A stretch of DNA of 36,564 bases from Polysphondylium violaceum (Eukaryota; Evosea; Eumycetozoa; Dictyosteliales; Dictyosteliaceae): positions 1-36,564 of the forward strand of contig AJWJ01000218.1 in NCBI GenBank assembly GCA_000277445.1. The letters run 5' to 3'. This document shows positions 20,175 to 30,693 of this stretch, in pieces. How positions within the stretch are numbered: position 1 is the first letter of the stretch; each line of letters begins with the position of its first letter. The notes beneath the pieces are model-generated. The model was given only the letters and a program-made list of their open reading frames with translations. It searched no databases and was not told the DNA's origin. A program made the translations under genes and the position numbers.

Positions 20175-20794
20175 GGTGGTAGTGGTGGTTTGTATACCTA
20201 TATCTAAAATGTGAGTAAGATTTATCTGTTGTACAGGTTTAAATAGGAATTGGAATGTAGTGTGATGATACCAAAAACACAGGAAAAAAGATTTAAATAA
20301 ATAGAAATATAGTACAAAAAGGGTTATTGATACAATTAGTTAATATATTCTCATTTAGTCGATGATGAGCAATAATATTATCTATAGATGGTATAGAGAA
20401 TGAAAGATCAATTATATTTGATAATACAGGAGAAATAAATATTCCTTTTATATGTGAGTGTCTTTAAAAGGGTGTGGTGTGTTTTTGTTGAGTATGTCAC
20501 AAATCAAAAGTGTGTGAGTGTGTGGGGTATTTGTGAGATGGGAGTGGTGAGTAACAACCAAAAAAAAATAATCTTAAAAATAAAAATTAATTATATAAAA
20601 AAAAAAAAAGTTTTTTAGTTACTTTTTTAGGATTATCACGCGATGTTAGGAAGTTGTTTTATTTGTTTGAATACTGAACTTATTCATTGACAGTTTTATA
20701 TTTACACACACATATATAATTATAAACTACTTTTAAAGAGTAGAGTATAATGACTAACGTTGTTTGGTTGGCGATAAAGAGTAGATATTATAGT
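20175..20794. other. intergenic region upstream of the MINPP gene
   Basis: No gene was seen. It runs from the MINPP start to the 3' end of the RING-finger gene. GT-rich stretches (for example GGGTGTGGTGTG near 20469 and GTGTGTGGGG near 20517) resemble G-box elements bound by the dictyostelid developmental factor GBF. This is a resemblance only. Confidence 0.45.
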
Positions 20795-20925
20795 CTAATT
20801 AAACAGGATAAAGAATAGTATCAATAAACCTATTACGAACATCATCCTTGAAACAAATATAGCATCAGGATCCATTTGATTTTGAGGAGATCCTTGTCGA
20901 TTTTGAGGAGATCCTCCTTGTTGTT

Positions 20926-20956
<31 letters not shown>

Positions 20957-22032
20957 TTGTTGTCCTTGATTCTATATAATATGTTTAGATATATAAAATT
21001 TATATTAGATCATCTACAGATATATTATTATTATTATTGAGATGTTGTTGTTATCACAACACACCCCACAATATAAACATATACATATACATACATAAAA
21101 ATGAACACCAAATAGACCTGGAAATAAACTAAATCCAGCTGAAAAAGAAACACCACCTAGACCACCTTGATATTGATTTGGAAAAAAATCATGAAATGGA
21201 TCATTCGCTCTTGTGTTGTTGCCTCTGTTTGGTTCTGGTCGGCCAGGAGGTCTTTGAGGTATTGATGAGTTATTCTTTCTAGGATCTGTTTTATTTGTAT
21301 TACCTCCTCTGCCATAAATAGGAATAACTTTATCTTGTGAAACTGGTGCTTTACAAACTGGACATTGTTGACTCGAATTATGTTGTAGCCATTGAAATAT
21401 ACATGACCAACTATATTTTTGATTTTAAATGAGTACATACTCTTTTCGACATTCATATACATTACTTACCAAAACAAATGACCACATTGTGTAACAACAG
21501 GCTCTGCAACCTCATCAAAACATATATTACATTCAAAAGCAGAGCTTTCTGTTGGATTATTATTATTGCTATTATTATTGCTATTATTTATATTACTATT
21601 ACTCCTATTATTACTATTATTATTCTCCTTTATATCATCAATATCATTGTCATTGATCTCTCCATTTGTATGTATATCATCATTTGATTCATTTTCTTTT
21701 ATTGGCGATGAATGCTCTTCTTGTTCTTCTTGATCTTCTATCTGAGCTGTTGTTGATGTAGATGTCGTTGTAGTTGTAGTTGTCGTTGTAGGTGTAGGTG
21801 TACTATTAAATATTATTGATTCTGTTTCATTTTCATCACCATCATTACTACTCTGTGACCTTGTTTCATTCCTATTATGTAAAAAAGTGCCACTTAAAAC
21901 TCGAGGTGTAGATGATGACGGACTTGTAGTGATAGTTGTAGTTGTAGTTGTACTCCTATTGTCTGTTGTCAATGTATTTGGTTCATTATTACTTTCATTA
22001 CCACTATCATTACTACTAGAAATCTCAGACAT
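20795..22032 (-). CDS. RNF5/RNF185-type membrane RING E3 ubiquitin ligase
   Basis: Three exons, 22032-21470, 21410-21095 and 20971-20795; introns 59 and 123 bp; 351 residues. The first half is low-complexity Ser/Thr/Asn/Asp sequence. A C3HC4 RING (about 168-211) opens with FECNICFDEV and CGHLFCWSC and ends with QQCPVCKAPVSQDKVIPIYGRG, which is diagnostic of RNF5/RNF185. A Pro/Arg/Asn spacer, a Gln run (about 297-312) encoded by CAA/CAG, and a C-terminal tail-anchor helix (MMFVIGLLILFFILF) finish the protein. This matches the family's tail-anchored ER layout. These ligases tag misfolded membrane proteins for ER-associated degradation (established for animals and plants). The long N-terminal extension and the Gln run are dictyostelid additions. 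The second splice site is fixed by phase and by reading into the tail anchor. Confidence 0.92.
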
Positions 22033-22432
22033 TTATATAAGTGTATGTTAAATTAAATTTATTAATTGTATGAAAAAAACACACAAAATAATTTGAATTT
22101 TTGAAAAAAATCACATGTCATGACTCATAAGTGAAAAAACAGGAAATATAAAAATAGAAGGTTTATATAAATAAAAATATGGATTTATCTAAAGACAGAT
22201 CTATGGGGAAATACTATTTATTATTCTGTGTGGGAGGTAAAAAAATAGTGGTGTCGTATTTGAAAAAAGATACGCTATATTCACCACCACTGCCTCACTG
22301 AACGAAATTATAGCTCACTCCATACAGTGTATTGCTATTAATATTATTTAGAAGTAATTTATAGATTTGTGCTATCATGAAAACAAACACATATAAAATT
22401 TTGGTATATAATCTTTGCGTGCAAACTCTCTA
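22033..22432. other. 400-bp intergenic region, RING gene promoter
   Basis: No gene was seen. It contains a TTTTTGAAAAAAA element about 70 bp upstream of the RING-gene start and the 3' end of the P450 gene. It also holds a GATACGC-containing imperfect repeat near 22255-22290. Confidence 0.45.
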
Positions 22433-24189
22433 TTATCTTTGTTCAACTTTAATTTTAAAATCTGGAGATTGAAGAGCTAAACCGAAAATTCCATCTTCAC
22501 TTAGTTTTTCAGAAGTTGGTCTCATGAATTTATATTTTCTAAATAGAGTAGCGGCGAGAATATATATCTCATTTTCGGCTAAATTCATTCCAACACAACT
22601 TCGAGAACCTAGACCAAATGGAATAATGGGTTTGGATGTTTGTTGCTCAAGGAATCTTTCAGGTTTAAATTCCATTGGACGGTCCCACTCTTTTTCGGAT
22701 AAATGGGTTGAATAAACATTTTGAAAAACTTGACTACCCTTGGGAAGAAGATAGCCTCTAAACTCAACATCACGATCAAGATAATGGGGTACTGAGAGTG
22801 GAGCGGCTGGAAACCTTCTATAGGCCTCTTTAATAATGGCACACAAATAAGGTGTCTTTGATTTATCAGAATATGAAACTTGTTGATCAACTCCAAAGGT
22901 AGCCACCAATTCTTCGTAAAGAGTTTCTTGAATTTCTGGATTATTGCAAAGAGCAATAATAATAAAGAGTAAACTATTACCAGTGGTATCACTACCGGCT
23001 AAGACTAAATCAATACATGTTGCTATTACACCATAGAGTGGAATATCACCCACCTTTTTATGTTGGATTAATAGAGAGTCTAATATATTATTTGGCTCCA
23101 AAGTCATATCCATGGTATCGAGTCTAGTTTTAGCAATTTCGCTCACAAATTCTCTAATGGTGGCATAGTCTTGAAAGTATTCCTTTGGTTTATCTTTGGT
23201 GAATGGATAGAGGAGTGGAATAAAATCACCAGGAAATGGTTGACCAGTACTTCTGAAATATCTTCTAATCGTTGCGAGCATATGATCGCTATGGCCCTCA
23301 ACGGTATATGGATAATGGATGCCAAACAAAAATTTTAAAATGACGTTCATAGAGTAGAGCTTAATATAGTTTGCAGGATCTTGAATCTCTCCGCTTTTGG
23401 CTACAGATGCAAAATAATCACTGACCCCTTCTGCCTCTTGTTGAATATAATGTTCCAAACGTTTTAATTTGCTATTGGTCATTTCTGTTAGCAAAATGGT
23501 TTTTAAATTTTTCCAATACTCTCCATTGGAATTGGCCAAATTGACGCCTTTGTTGAGGTCTGTTCTTGATCGTCTCACAAAACGTTGAACAAAAGCAGGA
23601 CCATTTTCGATAAAGGCCTCCTTGATTACAGGATACTCTGTGAGCACTATAGTATCCACGGATCCAAATTTAATTTTAAAAATATTTCCATGCTCTTCAT
23701 ACCACTCTTTAATCTTTTCGTGAGGATTTTTTTTCAACTGTAGTAAATGGCCAAAAATTGGAACGAGCCCCTTCGGTGAAGGAATGGTTTTATAATGCAT
23801 TGGTGATATTTTATTCCCACTGGAACGCCCATTCTGGATATGGTGGCGGTGATATGAGTATTAGAATTTGTGTGAATTTTCCTTTGTAAAAAGCCCAAGG
23901 CCTGAAATCCTGAAAATATCTAAAAAAAAAAAAAAATAGCCTTTTTTGCAAAAAGCCTTATTTAAAAAAAAATTGGGGGAATTGTGGGCCCCAATAATTT
24001 TTTTCGGTTTCTACAAAAACGAATGCACTTTTGGTCCACTATTGCATCACGACGAAACGATCACGTGAAAATTTACATTATAAACACATAAAAATAATCA
24101 AATAAATTTTTACATACCTTTGAAAAGAATTGAGACCATAAAAATAAAATAATGATAACAAGAATTGGATAAATTATCAATAGAAACAT
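22433..24189 (-). CDS. cytochrome P450 monooxygenase, microsomal type
   Basis: Two exons, 24189-24118 (24 codons) and 23833-22433, give 490 residues. The 284-bp intron is the longest here. Exon 1 encodes only a hydrophobic anchor (MFLLIIYPILVIIILFLW), and exon 2 starts with a polar hinge and the proline region KTIPSPKGLVPIFGH. The diagnostic motifs are present: I-helix AGSDTT, K-helix E-x-x-R (KEAYR), PERF (FKPERF) and heme loop FGLGSRSCVG, with ligand Cys about 437. It should be an ER-bound haem monooxygenase. The substrate cannot be told from sequence. It resembles the expanded dictyostelid CYP508-like families (from memory). The anchor exon was assigned by splice consensus (AAAG|GTATGT and CCAG|AAT) with matching phase. 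Without it the protein would lack its anchor. Confidence 0.92.
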
Positions 24190-25268
24190 TGTTGGAAAAA
24201 ATTTTATAGTTTGGTGAAAAGATGATGTTATTTAAAAAATGTAAAATTCTAATAGTTTTGATTGATGATGATACAATACTCTCCCTTTACCTCAACACAA
24301 ACCAAATACAGAGACACAACCACAAATTACAATGTAGATAGCAAAACAAAATAAATAGTAGAAAAACAATCTAATTGTTGAGACACAAAATTAAAAAAAT
24401 AAAAAAAATAGATCTAAAAAATAAAAAAAAGAAAAAATGGTTGGTTGAATGTGAACTTAAATAAAAATTAAAAAGATTTATTTGGAAAAAAAAAAAGACA
24501 AACAAAATTTTTTTAGGTAAAAAATCATAACCGGGAGGGTTGTTTGATTCTAATTTTTGCAAAAAAAAGGGCCTGTAAGGAGGTGGGGTCACTAAAAATA
24601 AAAGCCCACTTACACCCCAACCCATCAAATGACTAATTATATATATATATTTTTTAAAAGTATGTAGCTACAACTGATCTTGATATTAATTTTGGGTGTT
24701 TTGATTGGTTGAATTCACTTGAGGGAATGTGTGTAGCCCGATGATGGTTAATTAGGATCTATTTTAATTCTGAATGAACAGGGGAGGTGTTTAAAGTCAA
24801 TTAAAATTTTAAATGGCATGTGTGAAATTGATTCCTCTACTACTGCCCCTTGCTCTGCATTTGTGCATTTAGGAAAATTTCATTGGAAAAAAGAGATTGT
24901 TGGAGACACAATAATGTGGTGGATAGAGCCAGGTGATAATGATCACCATCAATCGAAAACGTCGTGATTAAAATAGACAATAAAATCATCATTATGTTGT
25001 TAAAACTAGTTTTTCGGTTGTGTTAAAATGTAGAGCATTATAGTTTATTATTAGGTTAGAGCAAAGGCGTTGTGGATGGAAACCAAGTTGTCACTAATTA
25101 AAAGGGAACCTGCCACCCACGCACCACAACCAATATTGATTTTCACTTAACCAATTTTCAAGAAATACCATAAAAAAAAAAAAAAAAAAAAAAAAACAAA
25201 GTGGCCTCGTGTATAGAGTGGGGCTGGTGGGGTGTGATTGAGAAAAGAGATTTCTTGGAGAAAAGCAT
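24190..25268. other. 1.1-kb gene-free stretch
   Basis: No credible gene was seen between the P450 start and the Sen54 3' end. The contents are A and T runs, a (TA) tract near 24640, a G/A-rich GGGAGGG near 24533 and a 27-base A run at about 25172-25195. Short open frames across the homopolymers are artefacts. Confidence 0.55.
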
Positions 25269-26825
25269 CTAAACGAAAAGATTTTCTTTAAATTGTAGAA
25301 AAGCGACATCTTTTTGATTCACCGTACAAAACTCAATAGGAATTGAATTTCCAGATTCCTGTGTTAGTCTTGATATGACGCTTAGTGATGGAACGGGGTC
25401 TTCAAATCTTGATATAGTGACTCTCATATCTGGTGGTCCTGGGTTTGACTTTTTAAAGCCACCCCCGGGTTTATAAATGTTATAATCGATTCGATATTGT
25501 TGATCATGAATGGATCTTGATTGGTATCTAGTGTCTTTTAATAGTGATTGAGTATTGAATATTTGTAATTTTCTTGCCACAGATGTAAATGTCGAATTAC
25601 TATTGATTTCTTCTGGTAAATAAACTATTGATTTTTTGTATTTTTTGTTTGGATTAATGTTATCATTATTATTATTATTAACTTCTTTTTTTTCACTTGG
25701 ATCTATTATATTGTATTTATCGTTTATATTTTTATTTGATCGAATAAATCTTTCTATTCTATCAAATGAATATCCAACCGTCTGGTTATCAATGATTGGT
25801 CGACTATATTGAGGATACTGATGTCTATCTAAATAAACGACCGTTGTTGTATTTAGATTTCTTTCTTTTAATTTTTCTATTCTAATATCATTAAACTCTA
25901 TTATTTCTGGATGATATGCTCTTGATATAATTGAATCATTGTTTTGGTTACTATTACTATTACTATTACTACTATCACTATTATTAAATGTTTTTGTTGA
26001 AATAGATTTATACCAAGGATCATTGTTATTTAATAATTTAAAATTAAAGTTATCCAAATATTTAGACATTGCATTGCTATTGTTGCTATTGTTTTTGTTG
26101 GTGGTGTTTTCATTGATCGATTTATATCGAATGATATGGTAACCCATCTTTTTAAGATACGAATATGCAATATACTTGTATAATGGCAATTCACACACTT
26201 CCAATAACTTGAATGCCTCTTGAATTGACAAAGGCACCTGATTCATATACAACTCCAATGTACCCAAATCCTGAAGAAACAATGCCTCCTCTATAAAAAT
26301 ATAAAGATTAGATCCCACCTGATGACCCATCGATTCAAAGTACTTTCCCTTTCTAAGTGTAACATTAAATTTCTTTTCTTTCTCCACCCAATGTGCCATT
26401 GATATTTGATTTCTATTTAATTATTACATGTAAATAGTTAATATAATTGAGTACTTATTGAATACACTGACTACACAGACAGACAGAACATACTTTGATG
26501 ATGACTTTTTATGATTCTGTAATATCATTCTATACTGATCATTTATTAAACTCAGTTTCTCTTGATTGTGGTGTTGGGTATCATCGTCGTTGTCATTGCT
26601 GTCGTCACCATCACCGTTGCCATTGTTATCGTTATCGGTATCTTTATCGTGTTTAGATGTGTTTTCTTTTTCAAATCTTTTTTTTAAAAAATCTTGTCTT
26701 TTAAAGTATTTTCTAAACTCACTTGATTCATCTTCCTCTTCTATATCATTATCATTACTATTACTATCACCATTACTATTACTACTGTCTCTCTTCTTTT
26801 TATTGATGATCTCTTGTTGGTTCAT
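25269..26825 (-). CDS. tsen54: tRNA-splicing endonuclease subunit Sen54
   Basis: Two exons, 26825-26494 and 26412-25269, with an 81-bp intron splitting a Lys codon, give 491 residues. The first 110 residues are Asp/Asn/Ser-rich with a charged helix (FRKYFKRQDFLKKRFEKE). The Sen54 N-terminal domain follows: GKYFESMGHQ, IEEALFLQDLGTLEL, PLSIQEAFKLL and YSYLKKMGYHIIRY all align with human TSEN54. A long Asn/Ser linker leads to the C-terminal domain (YNIYKPGGGFKKSNPG, MRVTISRFEDPVPSL, IPIEFCTVNQKDVAFLQF). Sen54 is a structural subunit of the four-part nuclease that cuts introns from pre-tRNA (established). It diverges from the Nbp35 gene across 193 bp. Confidence 0.93.
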
Positions 26826-27018
26826 CGTTTTTGGTTATTATTCAAATAAAAACAAAAATTAAAAAAAATAAATAAAAAATGAAAAAACAGATATTTTTTG
26901 AAAATTACAAAAAAAAAAAATTAAAAATTGATTAAAACCCTCCACCCTCTCATAAATCTAAATCTCACATAGAACTGTATAATATATAAATAATCATAAT
27001 CATAATAATAGTAGTAAA
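26826..27018. promoter_or_regulatory. bidirectional promoter, Sen54 / Nbp35
   Basis: Only 193 bp separate the two divergent start codons. The stretch holds A runs, a TTTTTTGAAAA element (26892-26902), CCCTCCACCCTC (26938-26949) and a TATATAAATAATCATAATC leader on the Nbp35 side. Both promoters must fit here, so shared control is likely (inference). Confidence 0.6.
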
Positions 27019-28383
27019 ATGTCTTGTTGTGGAGGATCAACTAGTTGTGGAAGTTCAAAACCAAAGGTGGTAACAGGTAGTTCAATATCAAATAGAAAGG
27101 GTATAGAGTTGTCATTTGAAGATGAAGCTGCCTCCAATGTAAATATATCAACATCAACAACAACAACAAAGTCAAATTCATCATGTTGTAGTAGTAATAG
27201 TAATAGTGGCAGTAGTAGTGCTGGTGGATGTTGTAAATCATCAACATCAGCACCAACATCGGCATCAAATGATTCTTGTTGTAAATCATCGCCATCCACC
27301 AAGGAAATTAAAATAAATGAAGAAGAATCAAATAAAACTATTATATCAAGTGATGCAACAGAGATAAATAGTGAGACCAATACTGTAAATACATTTAAAG
27401 GATGTCCATCTGAAACACCAAGTGCAGGATCAGAGCCAGTGTGCTCAAGTTGTCCAGGCAAGACAGCGTGTCAGTCACAATCGGCTGCAGGCAATCCAGA
27501 TAAAAGAGACATTGAAATTAGAATGAAGGTGATTAAACACAAGATACTGGTTATGTCTGGCAAAGGTGGTGTCGGCAAATCAACCGTTTCATCATTACTC
27601 GCCTATGGCCTCTCTTGTGGCAGCGGCAAACAAAAGGTGTCTGTGTTGGACGTCGATATCTGCGGACCCTCGATTCCTAAACTCATGGGCGTGGAATCCA
27701 AACAAATCATCAATTCAGAGTATGGCTGGATGCCTCCCAAAACCCCCAACCACGAGATCAAAGTCATGTCTGTCGGCTCACTCCTCAACACACCCGACAG
27801 TCCCGTCGTTTGGAAGGGTCCGAGAAAGGAGGCCATGATCCGTAGATTTGTCAAAGACACCTTTTGGGGAAAACAAGACTACCTCATCATTGACACTCCT
27901 CCAGGCACTAGTGATGAGCATCTCTCGATTATCGCATCGCTCAAAAACTGCAATCCCAGCGGCGCTATCATTGTCACCACTCCGCAAGACCTCTCTGTCA
28001 GTATCGTGAAAAAAGAAATCAAACTCTGTCAAGAACTCCATGTTCCCATCCTCGGTATCATTGAGAATCTCTCTGGCTACGTTTGCCCCTGTTGTGACGA
28101 AGTTACCGAAATTTTCAAATCTGACGGCGGAAGAAAGCTGGCCGAGCAGTACAATATCCCCTTTTTGGGAAAGATCCCTATCGATACTGTAAGCTGACAT
28201 TCATTCATTCATTATTTATTAAACTCTAATCACTAATCCCAACGCACTTTCATATAAAAGAATTTAGGCAGATGTTCAGAGAATGGCAAGTGTGGCGTAT
28301 GCGAACATCCCACAACACCTGGTGTACTTGCAATCCAATCAATCGTTGAGAACCTAGAAAAGATATTGAACAAGCCCCAATAA
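27019..28383 (+). CDS. nubp1: cytosolic Fe-S cluster assembly factor Nbp35/NUBP1
   Basis: Exons 27019-28188 and 28261-28383 with a 72-bp phase-0 intron give 430 residues, about 110 more than human NUBP1. The Nbp35-specific N-terminal cluster site C-x13-C-x2-C-x5-C falls at residues 129, 143, 146 and 152. The Mrp/MinD-type Walker A GKGGVGKST is at about 181-189, Switch II DTPPGTSDEH follows, and the bridging CPxC motif (CPCC) is at 356-359. Nbp35 with Cfd1 forms the scaffold that builds 4Fe-4S clusters for cytosolic and nuclear proteins (established). The first 128 residues are an unusual Ser-rich extension with Cys pairs (MSCCGG, SSCCSS, GGCCKSS, DSCCKSS). The C-terminal exon adds RCSENGKCGVCE. 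Codon use is AT-rich in the extension and clearly GC-richer in the NTPase domain. Confidence 0.94.
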
Positions 28384-28409
28384 AAGTAAAAATAAAAAAA
28401 AGACTCAAT

Positions 28410-28440
28410 TATCGCGCGATATGTGGCCCACGTGGCCTAT
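28410..28440. repeat. GC-rich palindromic island between convergent genes
   Basis: TATCGCGCGATA (28410-28421) is a perfect 12-nt palindrome, followed at once by GTGGCCCACGTGGCC, which contains the palindrome CCACGTGG and a GGCC...GGCC repeat. It stands in AT-rich DNA between the 3' ends of the Nbp35 gene and the next gene. Its function is unknown. Confidence 0.75.
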
Positions 28441-28648
28441 TTTCTTTTTATGAATGGTATGATATATATTCTCTAGATCTTCTCTTTGAGAATTGTTTAT
28501 TTATAATAATAATTGATTGATATACACAGAATAGATATTTGTTGTTGTTGATGTTGTTGTTGTTTAATATATTTGACACGCTTGCCCATTAATCAAATTA
28601 AAAATTATTGGGGCGCTTGAACACCTGATGCAAGGATGGGTGAGATTT

Positions 28649-30005
28649 TTATCTCAAGGAAGAAATGGTGAGGGGATTTTTGAATGGAGATTCAAATGTG
28701 GTGGACTTTGATGGGGTGTTGGGCTTTTTCATCAAGAGAGGTGATTTGGTCATGTTGTTGCTATTATTGGTAGAGTTTGTAACATCTTTGAGAACAAGCG
28801 GGGACTTTGGTACAGCTGCAAAGGATGAGGTGGTCAATGATGATGACTTTATACTGCCAATACTATTTGGTGAAGCAATGTTGTTGATAGATGACGATAT
28901 TTTGAGTGGCGACGAAATAGAGGGTCTAGTGGTACCTTTTAATGGTGTATTTAATAGCTTTTTCATTGGAGAGACAGCCTTTTTAGAAAGTGGTGATTTG
29001 GCAGGTGACTTGTTGGCTGCTCTGGATGGTGAGTTGGCTCCAAGTAATTTTGATGAGGTCTTTCTCAATTTAATACTGGAAAGATCAGCCATTGAAATAG
29101 AAAACTGAGGTGTAGATGCTGCTGGTTTCTTTGGAGCAATTGGGTTTCTAGAAATGGGTGAGGTAGCCTTAATTACTGGTGCAGTAGATTTGTTCATCAT
29201 AAGAGGAGGGGGTGGGGGTGGGGGTGGAGGTGGAGCGCATACAGGGGCAAACACTGGTGCTTGATTAATTATAACAGGTGGCTGGCTTTGAATAAGTGAA
29301 GCTGCATTGATAATTTGTTTTAAAAGTTCATGATATTGATTGAGATTTTGCTTATGAGTTTGAGTTTGCTCATTTCTCATTCTTTGAATCTCTTTTTCCA
29401 TTTGAGAGATCTTATTCTCCAATTGGTATATCTTTAATTGATCATTCAATGAGCTCTCTGACATTGATGACATTGATAAACTACTGTTGTTGCTATTTGT
29501 ACTACTTGAACCAAAACTGTTGTGATGATGGTGTTGTTGTTGAATAATAATAGATGGCACCATTGGTGATGAAAGCAATTGGCTGGTTGTCAATTCTTTG
29601 CCATTAACAATAACACCACCATTATCTCTTTCAACCATCTTGTCACCTTTTTCATTTTTTAATAAAGTTTTAAAATAACTAAATGCCTATTTATATTGAA
29701 TATAATTATTAATTATTTGTGTGGATTCAATGAATAACAATGGTACATACGGAATCAAATCTATTTACAAAAGAAGATAGAGAAAAAGAATTTTGAAGAA
29801 TATTATAACATTGAGTGATCATGACATTGACACCACCAATTTTTTTTGGTGATACATTTCTATTATTTTGACTATTTACAAGGATATGATCTTGAATAAA
29901 ACTATTTTCATCGACAGATTCGTTCAATTGATCTCTCTTTTTCTTTTTATTTTGTCTATTTCTTCTATTTTTTTTTCTTTTATCACCAAGCTTCATTAGA
30001 GGCAT
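28649..30005 (-). CDS. unknown basic, polyproline, proline-directed-phosphosite-rich protein
   Basis: Two exons, 30005-29751 and 29686-28649, with a 64-bp phase-0 intron, give 430 residues. I do not recognise the family. A very basic start (GDKRKKNRRNRQNKKKKR, nuclear-signal-like) is followed by a conserved-looking segment with no low complexity (VMITQCYNILQNSF, SAFSYFKTLLKN). Next come a His/Asn/Ser run, a coiled coil (LKIYQLENKISQMEKEIQRM), a ten-proline run, and a Ser/Lys/Pro tail. The tail is dense in S/T-P-x-K sites (SPAK, SPMK, TPLK, SPLK, SPFK) and has LKDVTN near its end. Such sites are typical of CDK-phosphorylated chromosome or cytoskeletal proteins (inference). Met at 29638 starts a shorter frame, but the splice with GATTCC|GTATGT keeps frame and makes the longer form likelier. 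It converges with the Nbp35 gene. Confidence 0.78.
29205..29237. repeat. G-rich tract on + strand (polyproline coding)
   Basis: Three runs of five G separated by single T, then GGAGGTGG. It encodes the polyproline run on the minus strand. The tract meets the pattern for a stable G-quadruplex on the template strand of the gene. Observed by eye only. Confidence 0.7.
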
Positions 30006-30693
30006 TTATATATATATGAAACTAATATTTTACTATTATTTTGTAGATTAAATTTGGATGACTAATGATTAACAATGATGTTCATTAAATAATAATTTTG
30101 AATAAATACTACACAACAGAGATGGAAGGAGGGAAAAAATTTTATTCCAAAAAAAAAAAATGTATGAAAAATTTTTGAAAAAAAGGAGGGTTTTTGATTA
30201 CAACTGTCAAATTTTTAAATTTGTTTCTTTTTTCGAGTGGAAAAGGAATGCCCAGATTATTTTAATTGATCGTCTGGGGCAACGTTGTTTATAGTTATTG
30301 TTTCTGGTAAATAACCTAGGCTAACAATATCTATTTACTTATTAGTAGTAAAGTATTTGTACGTCCTCATTAATACAAATCAACCAACACTAACTCACGA
30401 AGAACAACATCACCATGACCAACCTCAATTTGAAAAATCCAAAAACATATTTAATTAATCATCTATGCTAGCCTTGGTTTATTTGAATGTAGTTTTGGTT
30501 TTTCAATAGCGGTTGATAATGGAAGGAATAACATGATCTTTACTATTCTAATTCTATCAACAACTCAGATATTGACTTGTTTATAATTTCAAATAAACAT
30601 TGCAACTACATATAAATAGTGTGAGATTTGTTTTTTTTAAAAATTTTTCTTATGAAATTTCATTTTCTAAATTAGACAACAACTCTACAAATA
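30006..30693. other. divergent intergenic region, 0.7 kb
   Basis: No gene was seen. This is the promoter region for two divergent genes. It contains GGAGGG motifs (30128-30133 and 30184-30189), a TTTTTGAAAAAAA palindrome (about 30173) and a TATAAATAG box (about 30612), well placed for the gene starting at 30694. Confidence 0.5.

Noticed and set aside
24371-25309. Two short minus-strand frames (24371-24628 and 25094-25309)
   Set aside because: They run through A/T homopolymers, giving poly-Phe peptides with no domain. The second overlaps the end of the Sen54 gene.
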